Source of the DNA: Prescottella agglutinans
Lineage (GTDB): Bacteria; Actinomycetota; Actinomycetes; Mycobacteriales; Mycobacteriaceae
Direction of reading: 5' to 3'
NCBI RefSeq assembly: GCF_004011865.1
Contig: NZ_RKLP01000011.1
Coordinates: 186,001 to 250,000, forward strand
Length of the DNA stretch: 64,000 nt
This document shows positions 8,868-19,538 of this stretch, one piece after another. How positions within the stretch are numbered: position 1 is the stretch's first letter; each line of letters opens with the position of its first letter. The position numbers were made by a program, and so were the translations under genes. Below the pieces are notes generated by a model that ran no database searches, was not told the DNA's origin, and saw only the letters and a program-made list of their open reading frames with translations.

Positions 8868-10166
8868 ATGGCCGAGATGACCGTGATGTCGGGTGCGCTG
8901 ACGGTCGCCCTGTCCCGCGGGGAGAAGATCGCGGCCCTTCGTGGTGACGTCCGCATACCGACGTCGCAGGTTCGTGACGTCGACGTCGTCGCCGACGCGT
9001 TCACGAACATCCGCGGCTGGCGTGCGCCCGGCCTGGCGATCCCCGGCCGGGTTCGGATCGGCACGTGGCGGGGCGGGGGACTGCGGACGTTCGTCGTCGC
9101 CCACCGCGGCGTGCCGGCCGTGCGGGTGCACACCGTCGGCACCGCGGCCGGTGCCGACGTCGACCAGGTGATCGTCACCAGCGCGGACGCGACCGCGGCC
9201 GCGCAGCGCATCCGGGATGCGCTGTCGGCGGACCGCCCCGAGTTCACCGAGCGCGAGGTGACCTTCGAATCCGGCGATCGCACCACGCTGTCCGGCACGC
9301 TCGCGGTGCCCAGCGGCGGGGCGTCCGGGCCGGCGGCGGTGATCGTGGGCGGGTCCGGCGAGATCGATCGGGACGGCGACCACGCCCGGATGCCGATCGG
9401 GATCAGTCGGGCCGTCGCGCACGCCCTGGCGCGGAACGGGGTGGCGTCGCTGCGGTACGACAAGCGCGGCGTCGGGGCGTCGGACGGTGACTTCATGACC
9501 GCGGGTCTCGGTGACAACGTGGAGGACGCCGCTGCCGCCGTCGAATGGCTGGGCACGACAGGGGGATTCGCGCGCGATGCGCTGGCGGTGATCGGACACA
9601 GCGAGGGTGCGTGTCTGGCGATGGCCCTCGGTGCCGGCGGCGGCGCACCGGCGGCGGTGGTGCTGCTGGCGGGGCCCGCGGTGACCGGGCGGGAGGTGCT
9701 GCTGTGGCAGACGGGCAAGGCGGCCGACGGACTGCCGGCCGCGGTGCGGTCGGTCCTGCGCGTGCTGCGGATCGACGTGCCGGCGAGGCAGCGGAAGGCG
9801 TTCGACAGGCTCGCGCGCAGCGAGACCGACGTCGCGCGACTGGGCACCCGGAAGGTGAACGCGCGGTGGTTCCGGGAATTCCTCGAGTTCGATCCGAAAC
9901 CGCTTCTGCGGGAGAACTACTCGCCGGTCCTCGCGATCACCGGAGCGAAGGACATTCAGGTGGATCCGGACGATCTCGCGGCCATCGCCGCCCTCGTCCC
10001 CGGTGACGTCGACACCGTGCGGGTGCCGGATCTGACGCACCTGCTCCGCCGGGATCCGAACCCGCCGTCGCTGGGCGCCTACCGAAAACTCGTGCGCGAT
10101 CCGGTGGACGCCGAGGTGCTGTCGCTGGTGGCCGACTGGACCGCCGGCCACCTGCCCAGGCGCTGA
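8868..10166 (+). CDS. Alpha/beta hydrolase with an N-terminal beta-rich extension
   Basis: 432 residues, ATG 8868 after a clear GGAGGAG. Residues about 130-432 are an alpha/beta hydrolase: a glycine-rich loop VGGSGEIDRDGD, LRYDKRGVGAS, nucleophile in GHSEGA, acidic residue in GAKDIQV and His in DLTHLLRR. This resembles the dienelactone-hydrolase/acyl-peptidase-like esterases with a GHSEG elbow. The first ~125 residues are a separate beta-rich module (for example RVRIGTWRGGG, LRTFVVAHRG). That module looks like a small pleckstrin-like bacterial domain, but I cannot assign it firmly. It stands alone between two hairpins and is not obviously part of the upstream operon. Substrate is unknown. Confidence 0.78.
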   Translation: MAEMTVMSGALTVALSRGEKIAALRGDVRIPTSQVRDVDVVADAFTNIRGWRAPGLAIPGRVRIGTWRGGGLRTFVVAHRGVPAVRVHTVGTAAGADVDQVIVTSADATAAAQRIRDALSADRPEFTEREVTFESGDRTTLSGTLAVPSGGASGPAAVIVGGSGEIDRDGDHARMPIGISRAVAHALARNGVASLRYDKRGVGASDGDFMTAGLGDNVEDAAAAVEWLGTTGGFARDALAVIGHSEGACLAMALGAGGGAPAAVVLLAGPAVTGREVLLWQTGKAADGLPAAVRSVLRVLRIDVPARQRKAFDRLARSETDVARLGTRKVNARWFREFLEFDPKPLLRENYSPVLAITGAKDIQVDPDDLAAIAALVPGDVDTVRVPDLTHLLRRDPNPPSLGAYRKLVRDPVDAEVLSLVADWTAGHLPRR

Positions 10167-10170
10167 CGCA

Positions 10171-10216
10171 CCCGTGCGCCTTTCTGGTGGTGCCGGCTAC
10201 CAGAAAGGCGCACGGG
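10171..10216. terminator. Bidirectional terminator hairpin
   Basis: An 18-bp perfect stem (10171-10188 pairing with 10199-10216, arm CCCGTGCGCCTTTCTGGT) with a 10-nt loop. It sits between the convergent hydrolase gene (stop 10166) and RraA-like gene (stop 10229) and can terminate both strands. Confidence 0.8.
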
Positions 10217-10228
10217 CGGCGAAGCCGC

Positions 10229-10699
10229 CTACCGGACGACGACGCCGTCGTCGTCGCTGTAGACCGTCTCGCCCGGGTTGAAGGTGACGCCGCCGAAGGA
10301 GACGGGCACGTTCTTCTCGCCAGAACCGGTCTGGGTGCTCTTGCGCGGGTTGGTGCCGAGCGCCTTGATGCCGATGTCGAGGGTGCGCAGGATCGCCGAG
10401 TCGCGCACCGCGCCGTTGACGATGACGCCGGCCCAGCCGTTGGAGACGCCGCGTCCGGCGATGATGTCGCCGACCAGGGCCGTGTGCACACTCGCGTCGC
10501 CGTCGACGACCAGGACGCCGCCGTTGCCGGGCTCGCTGAGGGTCTGCTTGACCAGCAGGTTGTCCTGGAAGCACTTGATGGTGGTGATCGGGCCGGAGAA
10601 GGCCGCCCGCGCCCCGAACTGGATGAACTGGGTGTCGCAGCTACGGATGTCCGGGCCGATCTCGTCGGCCAGATCGGCGGTCGCCACCGGCTCGCTCAT
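10229..10699 (-). CDS. rraA: RraA-like protein (RNase E regulator / 4-hydroxy-4-methyl-2-oxoglutarate aldolase family)
   Basis: 156-residue RraA fold protein. Family landmarks are [26 protein letters not shown] (the Arg-Asp pair that binds metal and substrate in aldolase members) and the C-terminal [12 protein letters not shown]...YSDDDGVVV segment. In E. coli the homologue inhibits RNase E. In many other bacteria, proteins with this Arg-Asp pair are HMG/oxaloacetate aldolases, so both names apply and neither can be chosen from sequence. ATG 10699 follows an AAGGGAAG ribosome site. The 59-nt gap to the preceding gene on the same strand contains a small palindrome around gaccggtc. Confidence 0.85.
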   Translation of the reverse strand: MSEPVATADLADEIGPDIRSCDTQFIQFGARAAFSGPITTIKCFQDNLLVKQTLSEPGNGGVLVVDGDASVHTALVGDIIAGRGVSNGWAGVIVNGAVRDSAILRTLDIGIKALGTNPRKSTQTGSGEKNVPVSFGGVTFNPGETVYSDDDGVVVR

Positions 10700-10758
10700 G
10701 GTTACTTCCCTTCGTCGGTTCACCGCCACCTTAGTTGACCGGTCGGTAACTTGGCTGG

Positions 10759-11139
10759 TCAGCTGCGTCCGTGACGCCGCTCGTAGTCGTCGCGGATCCG
10801 ATCCGCCCGCCGCTGCGCCTTCTCGGCGACCAGGTCGGGGTCGAGCCCGTGGCTCTGCAACCGGTGCCGGCGGTACACCTGCATCAGCGCGATGGCGAAG
10901 TACACCAGCGGGATGAACAGCAGCGCCATCATCGCCAGCGGAATCCACACCGGGCCGGGGATGAACAGGAACAGCGCCAGGATCGGCAGCACCGGCACCG
11001 TGAACCGGATCAGGTAGCGAACCGAGGCGCCGGGGCCTACCAGGTCGTTGCGGACCCAGTCCTGCAGCGAGTCCGGCAGCGTCCGCCCGAACTGGTAGCC
11101 CACGTACTGCCCGAGGGTGGGGCGCTGAGATGCCGACAT
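10759..11139 (-). CDS. Small conserved actinobacterial membrane protein (DUF5313-like)
   Basis: 126 residues. An N-terminal segment ([20 protein letters not shown]) is followed by two adjacent hydrophobic stretches (about residues 43-82), then a basic, charged C-terminal helix rich in Arg/Asp ([17 protein letters not shown]). This resembles the DUF5313 family of mycobacteria and rhodococci, which has no known function. It probably forms a membrane hairpin with cytoplasmic termini. It is encoded just upstream of rraA on the same strand, and the region to its right carries a divergent decayed gene. Confidence 0.7.
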   Translation of the reverse strand: MSASQRPTLGQYVGYQFGRTLPDSLQDWVRNDLVGPGASVRYLIRFTVPVLPILALFLFIPGPVWIPLAMMALLFIPLVYFAIALMQVYRRHRLQSHGLDPDLVAEKAQRRADRIRDDYERRHGRS

Positions 11140-11255
11140 GGGTCCAGGGTAGAGCGGGTGCCGGTGGGACGATCCGCAGGTACCGGACCGAATCTTTGCT
11201 ACGGTCGCCGTGGGCGCCGTGCGGCATCGACAATCGAAGCGCGACAGGAGGATCC

Positions 11256-11704
11256 GTGCAGAATAGTCTCGCCGTGGACACCGCCGATCCGGGACTGAGT
11301 GTGTGCCTGGCACCGGTCGCCGCCTGGCCGCTGACGGATGCGCTGGCGATGCTCGGGAGGATCGGTGCCCGCCGGTTCGGTGTCCTCGCCCCCACCCTGG
11401 CGGTCGAGGGTCCGACGCGCCGCTCGTGACGATCGCCGCGAGCGGCCTGTCGCTCGAGTACATCGCCGGCGGTGCCCGCGCGATGCAGGACAGCGACGAC
11501 GGCTGGGACGACACCTTCCGGCACCTGCGCCGCGCCGTCGACATCGCCGCGGAGAACGCTGTTCCGACGGTCTGTTTCACGTCCAGTGGATCGGATGCCT
11601 TGTCCTGGGAGGACGCGGCGAACCGGGCCGTCGATCGCTTGACGCGGACCCGGAGGCGGCGCTGGGACGGGGCCTGGCGTGGATGCGCTCGAATGTGTCG
11701 GGGC

Positions 11705-11720
<16 letters not shown>
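11256..11720 (+). pseudogene. Remnant of a sugar-phosphate isomerase/epimerase (TIM-barrel) gene
   Basis: GTG 11256, after AGGAGG, opens a frame that begins like xylose-isomerase-like TIM barrels ([17 protein letters not shown], then [14 protein letters not shown]) and stops at 11429. The expected continuation ([16 protein letters not shown], then [18 protein letters not shown]) appears in a second frame, so a single-base frameshift lies near 11410-11430. Homology fades again after about 11640 and the remains run into the 3' end of the convergent ligase gene. A normal family member is about 280-300 residues; the metal-binding C-terminal half is missing. Truncation plus frameshift makes real decay more likely than a base-calling error. 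Confidence 0.6.
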
Positions 11721-13546
<1,826 letters not shown>

Positions 13547-13579
13547 GGTTCCGAGTTTAGGAACCCCGCCGCAACCCCT

Positions 13580-13634
13580 GAACGGGAATTCACGGCACGG
13601 TTCGGTCTCGAAAGCGTGACGTGAATTCCCGTTC
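13580..13634. terminator. Terminator hairpin downstream of the ABC exporter operon
   Basis: A 15-bp perfect stem (13580-13594 with 13620-13634, arm GAACGGGAATTCACG) with a 25-nt loop, placed between the permease stop (13644) and the ligase start (13546), both on the minus strand. No gene lies within it. Confidence 0.7.
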
Positions 13635-13643
13635 GGGTGGTGG

Positions 13644-15275
13644 TCAGCGGACGTCGCGGCGCCGCAGCGCGGCGAGCCCGCCGACGACGAGCGCCGCCGC
13701 GATCGCCAGCAGCCACACCACCGGCGCGGCCTGGAACTCGCCGCCGGGCAGCCGCGGCAGGTGCAGGAACGGCACGAGGTCGAGCAGCGGCTGGGGGAGG
13801 TCGGCGACCATGCCGAACACGTACAGTGCCATCATCGCGCCGAAGACGCCCCACGCGGCGGGGGCGAAGCGCGGCATCAGTCCGAACATGGCGACGGCGA
13901 TCCCGGCCAACAGCCACACGCCGGGCAGCTGCACCAGCGCGGCGCCGAGGATGCGCGGCACCTGTCCGCCGACGTCGTCGATCGACGTCCCGTACGCGAA
14001 TCCGGCGACGAGGCCGGCGACCGCGAGCGCGACAGCCGGGCCGACGAGCGCGAACAGGATGTGGCTCATCGCCCAGCGTCGGCGACCGACCGACGCGGCC
14101 AGCACCGACTCGGCGCGGCCGGACTCCTCCTCGTCGTGCAGTTGCAGCACCGCGGAGATCGAGTACGCGCCGGCGAGAAGCCCGAAGATGGTGAACGCCA
14201 GCGCGAGGAACGAGTCCTCGATCGCCTGCGTGCCGCCCAGGCGGGCCAGTGCCTCGGTGACGGCCGTGCTGCTGCCCAGCTGATCGCTGACACCGTGTGC
14301 GGCGCCGCCCATCACGAGCGCGAACACCGTCAGTCCCACGGTCCACGCGATCAGGAGTCCGCGTTGCGAGCGCCACGCCAGTCCGACCGGCCCGGACAGG
14401 GACGGCGGCGACGTCGCCGGTCCGGGGCGTTCGGCGATCAGGCCGGCGCCCAGGTCGCGGCGCGCGAGCAGGCGGTAGGCGACGGCGACGAGCACGACGG
14501 TGGTGATCGCCGGGAGCAGCAGCACCCACCAGCGTTCGTCGGCGTACGGGCGCACCTGCTGCGCCCAGCCGATCGGCGACAGCCACGACAGCGTCCCCGA
14601 TCCGGCGTCGCCCACGGCGCGGAGCAGGAAGGCGACCGCGAGCACCGCGAACGCGAGGCCGCGGGCCAGACGAGCACCGGTGCTCAGCTGAGCGGTGACC
14701 GCGGCGACGCCGGCGAACACGGCACCGGCGCCGGCCACGGCCGCACCGAACGCGACCGCACCGGAACCGCCGATGCCGATCGAGATCAGCCCGACGGTCC
14801 CCAGGACGGCGCTGATCGCGGTCCCGATCCCGGCCACCAGCAGCGCGGCGGTGAGTCCCGCGTACCGGCCGACCGCGGTCGACTCGAGCAGTTCGGTGCG
14901 GCCGGTCTCCTCCTCGGTCCGGGTGTGCCGGACCACGGTCAGGATGACGGCGACCGCCAGGAACGTGAACAGGTAGCCGGCACGCCACGTCGTCAACGCG
15001 CCCACACTGGAGCCGAAGATCGGCCCCACCAAGGCGATTTCGGATTTCAGGGTCGCGGTGGAGGCCGCGAAGGCGTCGAGCTGACTCTGGGTGGTGTACA
15101 GACCCATGATCGCCTTGCCGTAGACGATCGGCAGCAGACCGATGGTGATCGACCACAGCGGCAGGATCACCCGGTCGCGCCGCAGGGCCAGGCGCAGCAG
15201 CGCCCCGGTACCGGTGAGGGTGGAAGACGCCGACACCGCCGGGTGGGCGGCGGTCGGCGCCGCGGTGGTGGTCAT
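13644..15275 (-). CDS. ABC exporter permease, large 12-TM type
   Basis: 543-residue integral membrane protein with about twelve hydrophobic segments in two similar halves. Each half contains a charged loop ([31 protein letters not shown]) that repeats the E-E-x-G-R-x-E motif of actinobacterial two-gene multidrug/antibiotic exporters (the TetB/'polyketide antibiotic' permease type). It probably pairs as a monomer with the upstream ATPase, which it overlaps by 4 nt. With the TetR gene it forms a self-contained, repressor-controlled efflux operon. Substrate is unknown. Confidence 0.86.
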   Translation of the reverse strand: MTTTAAPTAAHPAVSASSTLTGTGALLRLALRRDRVILPLWSITIGLLPIVYGKAIMGLYTTQSQLDAFAASTATLKSEIALVGPIFGSSVGALTTWRAGYLFTFLAVAVILTVVRHTRTEEETGRTELLESTAVGRYAGLTAALLVAGIGTAISAVLGTVGLISIGIGGSGAVAFGAAVAGAGAVFAGVAAVTAQLSTGARLARGLAFAVLAVAFLLRAVGDAGSGTLSWLSPIGWAQQVRPYADERWWVLLLPAITTVVLVAVAYRLLARRDLGAGLIAERPGPATSPPSLSGPVGLAWRSQRGLLIAWTVGLTVFALVMGGAAHGVSDQLGSSTAVTEALARLGGTQAIEDSFLALAFTIFGLLAGAYSISAVLQLHDEEESGRAESVLAASVGRRRWAMSHILFALVGPAVALAVAGLVAGFAYGTSIDDVGGQVPRILGAALVQLPGVWLLAGIAVAMFGLMPRFAPAAWGVFGAMMALYVFGMVADLPQPLLDLVPFLHLPRLPGGEFQAAPVVWLLAIAAALVVGGLAALRRRDVR

Positions 15276-16171
15276 ACCCGCACCTCCTCCGAGAGTTCGT
15301 AGTGCCGCAGGAACAGTTCCTCGAGGGTCGGCGGCGTGCTGACGAGGCTGCGCACACCGGTGTCGCCGAGCGTGCGGATCAGCGCGCCGAGGCTGCCTGC
15401 GTCCACCTGACAGTGCAGCGTGCTGCCGTCGATCCGGAGGTCCTCGACGCCCGGAATCCGGCTGAGATCGCCTGGGTCTCCGGTGAGTTCGGCTGTGATC
15501 GACGTGCGGCTGAGGTGGCGCATCGACGCGATGGAACCGCTCTCGACCGCCTTCCCGGCCCGGATGATGGTGACCTTCTCGCACAGCGCCTCCACCTCGG
15601 AGAGGATGTGGCTCGACAGCAGCACCGTCACGCCGCGGGCGCCGGCCTCTGCGATGCAGTCACGGAACACCTTCTCCATCAACGGATCCAGGCCCGACGT
15701 GGGCTCGTCCAGCAGGAGCAGCCGGGCGCGCGACGAGAAGGCCGAGATCACCGCGACCTTCTGCCGGTTGCCCTTCGAGTACGAGCGCGCCTTCTTGTGC
15801 GGGTCGAGGTCGAACCGTTCGATCAGGTCGGCGCGCCGATCCGGGTCGAGTCCGCCACGCATCCGGGCCAGCAGATCGATGGTCTCCCCGCCGGTCAGCG
15901 ACGGCCACAGCGTCACGTCGCCCGGCACGTACGCGACGTCGCGGTGCAGGTCGACGGCGTCGCGCCACGCGTCGCGGCCGAAGACCGTCGCGGTGCCGCC
16001 GTTCGCGCGCAGCAGACCGAGCAGCACCCGGATCGTAGTGGACTTGCCGGCGCCGTTGGGGCCGAGGAATCCGTGGACCTCGCCCTCGCCGACCGTCAGG
16101 TCCAGGCCGTCGAGCGCGCGCGTGGACCCGAACGTCTTCTCCAGCTTCTCGACTTCGATGATCGTGGTCAT
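15272..16171 (-). CDS. ABC transporter ATP-binding protein (drug-exporter type)
   Basis: 299 residues. Walker [10 protein letters not shown], signature region [11 protein letters not shown], Walker [13 protein letters not shown] and the switch His in SSHILSEVE are all present. The C-terminal ~80 residues form the extra domain found in DrrA/CcmA-like exporters. The gene overlaps the permease start by 4 nt (ATGA). The signature reads SKGNRQ instead of LSGGQ, which is common in this DrrA-like branch. Expression is probably governed by the TetR gene 83 nt upstream. Confidence 0.92.
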   Translation of the reverse strand: MTTIIEVEKLEKTFGSTRALDGLDLTVGEGEVHGFLGPNGAGKSTTIRVLLGLLRANGGTATVFGRDAWRDAVDLHRDVAYVPGDVTLWPSLTGGETIDLLARMRGGLDPDRRADLIERFDLDPHKKARSYSKGNRQKVAVISAFSSRARLLLLDEPTSGLDPLMEKVFRDCIAEAGARGVTVLLSSHILSEVEALCEKVTIIRAGKAVESGSIASMRHLSRTSITAELTGDPGDLSRIPGVEDLRIDGSTLHCQVDAGSLGALIRTLGDTGVRSLVSTPPTLEELFLRHYELSEEVRV

Positions 16172-16211
16172 GCCCTCTCCTCGGAAGGTGGGTGGTGGGC
16201 TCCTCGTGGAA

Positions 16212-16258
16212 CTGAAGGGACCCTTTGTGCGCCGCCGGCGGTCGAAGGGTCCCTTCAG
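16212..16258. terminator. Hairpin between tetR and the ABC genes
   Basis: A 14-bp stem (16212-16225 with 16245-16258, arm CTGAAGGGACCCTT) whose right arm contains the TetR stop codon. Each arm also holds a short palindrome (AAGGG-N-CCCTT). It may reduce read-through from tetR into the transporter genes. Confidence 0.55.
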
Positions 16259-16899
16259 CTGTCGCCGGCGTAGGCGTCGAGCATCGCCGAATCGGTGAAA
16301 AGCCCCTCGGTGTAGACCTCGAGGGCGGGGAGCATGATCTCGTCGGTCATCTCCCGGATCACGCGGGCGTAGTCGACGGAGCCGTCGGAGTCGGCGTGCA
16401 TCTGCAGGTACAGCAGCGTCGCGCCGAGGCTGTTCGTCGCGAGGTACCGGGCACGCGCGGACGGGTCGCGACTCGGCCGCACCCGTCCCTCGACGACGGC
16501 GGCCGCGAGGTACTCCTCGACCCCGGCGACCATGTGCTCGAACAGTGAGACGGCCAGTTCGCCGCCGGCCTGGAAGGACCGCACCAGGTACGCGACCAGC
16601 GGCGCATACTGCTCGACCTCGCTCAGGGACTCGAGCATCCGGGCCGGGTTCTGTGTGGTGAGCACCGCGCGCTTCTCGGTGGCGATGATTCCGAGGACGT
16701 GCTCGTCGCACACCGCCCGCAGGCCCTGCTTGGACCCGAAGTGATGGTTCACCAGCCCGGGGGAGACACCCGCCGCCGTCGCGACCGCGCGCACGCCGGC
16801 CCCGAAACCCTGCTCTCCGAACACGCGGATCGCGGCCTCGCGGATCCGGGCCCGGGTGTTCAGGTCCCGCTCGGCGGGTACCGCCATGGCTGAACGCAT
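16255..16899 (-). CDS. TetR-family repressor of the adjacent ABC exporter
   Basis: 214 residues. The N-terminal helix-turn-helix reads [21 protein letters not shown] followed by [17 protein letters not shown], a standard TetR pattern. The ligand-binding C-terminal half is divergent, as usual. Two in-frame starts exist, ATG 16899 and ATG 16887; 16899 is annotated, but the shorter form (210 residues) is equally plausible because an operator-like palindrome overlaps the first codon. It lies directly upstream of the ABC ATPase and permease genes on the same strand, so it most likely represses all three and is relieved by an exporter substrate. Confidence 0.88.
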   Translation of the reverse strand: MRSAMAVPAERDLNTRARIREAAIRVFGEQGFGAGVRAVATAAGVSPGLVNHHFGSKQGLRAVCDEHVLGIIATEKRAVLTTQNPARMLESLSEVEQYAPLVAYLVRSFQAGGELAVSLFEHMVAGVEEYLAAAVVEGRVRPSRDPSARARYLATNSLGATLLYLQMHADSDGSVDYARVIREMTDEIMLPALEVYTEGLFTDSAMLDAYAGDS

Positions 16900-16904
16900 G
16901 TTCA
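16891..16904. promoter_or_regulatory. Probable TetR operator overlapping the tetR start
   Basis: Inverted repeat TGAAC-gcat-GTTCA across the first tetR codon, with another GTTCA half-site at 16920-16924. Position over the start codon suits autorepression. Binding is inferred. Confidence 0.45.
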
Positions 16905-17002
16905 AAACGCTACGCGCGCGTTCAATGCAGCGACAGGGTCGCGGGCCCGTCCTTACGGCATCTTGACGGTGGCACCGGTGCAGGCGGGTGCTGGTCGTGC
17001 AG

Positions 17003-17497
17003 TCAGAACCGCACGGTGAACACCACGTGCCGGACGTCGCGGGATGCGCGCTCGAAGAAGTCCGCCACTTCCTGCAGCCAACCCCAGGCATATGCGCGCT
17101 CGTCCGCGCCGTACTCGGGGTTGCGATCGTCGAGCGGCATCGCGTCGTAGCCCGCACCGAACTCGGATTCGGTGATGCCGGCCAGATACGCGGCGACCTC
17201 GGCGACCCGGTCGGGCGTCAGGTAGGTGATCAGTTGGTCGTCGGTGTCCGTGTTGAGGTCCTCGTCTCCCAGGATCACGCCGTACGCCGGCCAATGCTCG
17301 GGCGCGCGCTGGTACCCGGCGCTGGAGAGGGCGCACAGGATCGGGTCCCACGCCTTGTCCGTGTCGCACGAGAACTCCGCGCGCCCAGTCTCCTCGATGT
17401 CCTGCGCCACCGCGCCGAGTCTGCCGTCGTCGCCACGCGCGTCGAGAAGTTCCGCTGCCACGCGGTCGGAAAGCGCGAAATGCACCCCAAGTTCCAT
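17003..17497 (-). CDS. DUF1877 (YfbM-like) family protein
   Basis: 164 residues, ATG 17497. Features of the YfbM/DUF1877 family are visible: an N-terminal ELGVHFAL strand, DKAWDPILCAL near residue 48 (the family's K-x-W-D-x-I/L motif), then PAYGVILG and a C-terminal W-G-W-L-Q-E-V-x-D-F-F-E-R-A segment. The family has no established function; these are soluble single-domain proteins, sometimes found near polymorphic toxins as immunity-like proteins. No toxin gene is visible here. The 166-bp region to its right is a divergent promoter region shared with the FadD19-like gene. Confidence 0.75.
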   Translation of the reverse strand: MELGVHFALSDRVAAELLDARGDDGRLGAVAQDIEETGRAEFSCDTDKAWDPILCALSSAGYQRAPEHWPAYGVILGDEDLNTDTDDQLITYLTPDRVAEVAAYLAGITESEFGAGYDAMPLDDRNPEYGADERAYAWGWLQEVADFFERASRDVRHVVFTVRF

Positions 17498-17663
17498 GGC
17501 GTCACGTTAACCGTCCGCCCTGCTCGACTGTTCAACTGTCGCAAGGGGATCTCGACGGCGAAACCGGCACGAGGATTTCGGCCCCATCAAACGCTCGACT
17601 GTGTTAGCTTCCCGAACGAATGGGCCCGTGATCCGGGTCACTGCACAGTGAGGATGGACCTAC

Positions 17664-19262
17664 GTGACGCTGAACATCGCCGACCTGTACGAAGCCGTCA
17701 CGGACGCGATTCCCGATCGGGTACCGGTGGTGTGCGGGGACGAGCGTCGCAGCTATGCCGAGCTGGACCGGCGGGCCAATCAGCTCGCGCACCACCTCGA
17801 GTCGGTCGGGGTACGGCCGGGCCAACACGTCGCGATCCACATGCGCAACCGCATGGAGTACGTCGAGGCGCTGCTGGCGTGCCTGAAGATCCGGGCCGTT
17901 CCCATCAACGTCAACTTCCGCTACACCGACGCCGAACTGGTGTACCTGTACACGAACTCCGACAGCGTCGCGCTGATCGTCGAGAACGAGTACCTCGAGC
18001 CCGCCGGGGCCGCGCTGCCGCACGCCCCCGGGATGGGGCACGTCCTCGTCGTCGGGGAGCACGAGGGGCTGCCCGACGGCTACGGCGGCGTGACGGTCGC
18101 CGACTACGAGGACGCCCTCGCGGCGCAGCCCGACACCCGCGGCTTCGGGCCGCGCAGCGCGGACGACCACTTCGTGATCTACACCGGCGGCACCACGGGC
18201 ATGCCGAAGGGCGTCGTGTGGCGGCACGAGGACTTCTACTACGCGGCCCTGTCCGGCGGGAACATCGGTGGCGCGCCCCGACATTCGGTCGAGGAGGTGG
18301 TGGCCGGCGCCGTCGCCAACACCGAACCGCAGGTGTACCTGCTGATTCCGCCGCTCATGCACGGCGCGGCCATCTACTCGCTGCTCACCGCCTTCTTCAT
18401 GGGTGCCCCGCGTGTGCTCACCCGCACCTTCGACCCCGTCGAGGTGCTGCGCCTGATCGAGGCCGAGAAGATCACCGGCATCACGGTGGTCGGCGACGCC
18501 ATCGCGCGGCCCATCGCCGAGGCGATCCGCGAGCACGGCGACCGGTACGACCTGAGTTCGCTGAAGCTCATGGGTTCCGGTGGCGCGCTGTTCTCGCCGA
18601 AGCTCAAGGACGAACTGCGCGAGATGGTTCCGGGCCTGGTCATCAAGGACGCCTTCGGGGCGTCGGAGACCGGCAACGACGGCATCGTGGAGTTCGGCGA
18701 CGACGGCACCAAGCGAATCCGGTCCAACCCCAACATGATTCTCGTGGACGAGCAGTTCCGGCCGATCCTGCCGGGCTCGGACGAGGTCGGGTTCCTCGCC
18801 CGCAAGGGGCACGTACCGGTCGCCTACTACAACGACGCGGCCAAGACCGCCGCGACGTTCCCCGTGATCGACGGGGTGCGGACGGCAGTCCTCGGCGACA
18901 TGGGGCGGATGGAGGCGGACGGCACCATCCTGCTGCTCGGTCGCGGCTCGACGTGCATCAACTCCGGTGGCGAGAAGGTGTATCCGGAGGAGGTGGAGCA
19001 GGCGCTCAAGACGCACCCGGCGGTGCTGGACGCGCTGGTCGCCGGGGCGCCCGACATCCGGTTCGGCGAGAAGGTGGCCGCGGTGGTGCAGTTGCGGCCC
19101 GGATTCGACGACGCCGACACCGCCGAGATCGCCGAGCACTGCCGCACCCAGGTCGCGGGCTACAAGATCCCGCGGTCGGTGGTCGTGGCCCCGGCGATCC
19201 GCCGGTCCCCGAGCGGCAAGGCCGACTACCGCTGGGCGAAGGAGGTCGTCGCGGCCGTCTGA
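17664..19262 (+). CDS. Acyl-CoA synthetase, FadD19-like
   Basis: 532-residue ANL-superfamily ligase. Motifs are YTGGTTGMPKG (the GG variant of the P-loop seen in FadD19/FadD17-type enzymes), DAFGASETG, LGDMGR, the hinge GRGSTCINSGGEKVYPEEVE and the C-terminal catalytic lysine in SPSGKADYRW. FadD19 activates the C24-26 side chain of sterols in mycobacteria and rhodococci; this protein resembles that branch, but other acyl substrates are possible. No other sterol-catabolism genes are in the window, so the role is inferred from sequence type alone. GTG 17664 follows GAGGA. Confidence 0.83.
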   Translation: MTLNIADLYEAVTDAIPDRVPVVCGDERRSYAELDRRANQLAHHLESVGVRPGQHVAIHMRNRMEYVEALLACLKIRAVPINVNFRYTDAELVYLYTNSDSVALIVENEYLEPAGAALPHAPGMGHVLVVGEHEGLPDGYGGVTVADYEDALAAQPDTRGFGPRSADDHFVIYTGGTTGMPKGVVWRHEDFYYAALSGGNIGGAPRHSVEEVVAGAVANTEPQVYLLIPPLMHGAAIYSLLTAFFMGAPRVLTRTFDPVEVLRLIEAEKITGITVVGDAIARPIAEAIREHGDRYDLSSLKLMGSGGALFSPKLKDELREMVPGLVIKDAFGASETGNDGIVEFGDDGTKRIRSNPNMILVDEQFRPILPGSDEVGFLARKGHVPVAYYNDAAKTAATFPVIDGVRTAVLGDMGRMEADGTILLLGRGSTCINSGGEKVYPEEVEQALKTHPAVLDALVAGAPDIRFGEKVAAVVQLRPGFDDADTAEIAEHCRTQVAGYKIPRSVVVAPAIRRSPSGKADYRWAKEVVAAV

Positions 19263-19309
19263 CCGGGACGGTCCGCCTCCTCGAACGGGCACGATGTGGA
19301 CAAGCGTCC

Positions 19310-19320
19310 AATTGTTTGTT
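19310..19320. promoter_or_regulatory. A/T-rich 11-mer shared with the WxL-like locus
   Basis: AATTGTTTGTT, unusually A/T-rich here and identical to the reverse complement of 48145-48155, which lies upstream of the related surface-protein genes. It is followed at 19384 by GGAGGAACGAG and a short TTG-initiated frame of 23 codons. The role is unknown; it may be a promoter element or an operator. Confidence 0.4.
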
Positions 19321-19480
19321 GAAATGAGTCGCTTCGAGCGCATCTGGACCTCGCCTCGGCAGCCATTGTTTCCGTAGCCCACTGGAGGAACGAGTTGCGC
19401 AGAACGGCGGCAGCGCTCGACGCCATCGGGGATTGCAGTGCGCCCCTGACCAGTTCCGCCGTCTAGCCGTCCGCTTCCTC

Positions 19481-19518
19481 CCCGGTGGCGGCGGCTCGGT
19501 CGCCCGCCCGCCACCGGG
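19481..19518. other. Hairpin just upstream of the DUF916-like gene
   Basis: An 11-bp perfect stem (arm CCCGGTGGCGG, 19481-19491 with 19508-19518), 20 nt before the ATG. A hairpin occupies the same place before the paralogous gene at 48881, so it may set expression relative to an upstream cistron that is now almost absent here. Confidence 0.5.
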
Positions 19519-19538
19519 CAACCACGAAGGTGTGTTCC

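Noticed and set aside
7208-9847. Minus-strand open frame of about 880 codons opposite the monooxygenase and hydrolase
   Set aside because: Composition is Arg/Ala/Ser-rich antisense; the plus strand has FAD motifs and clear ribosome sites.
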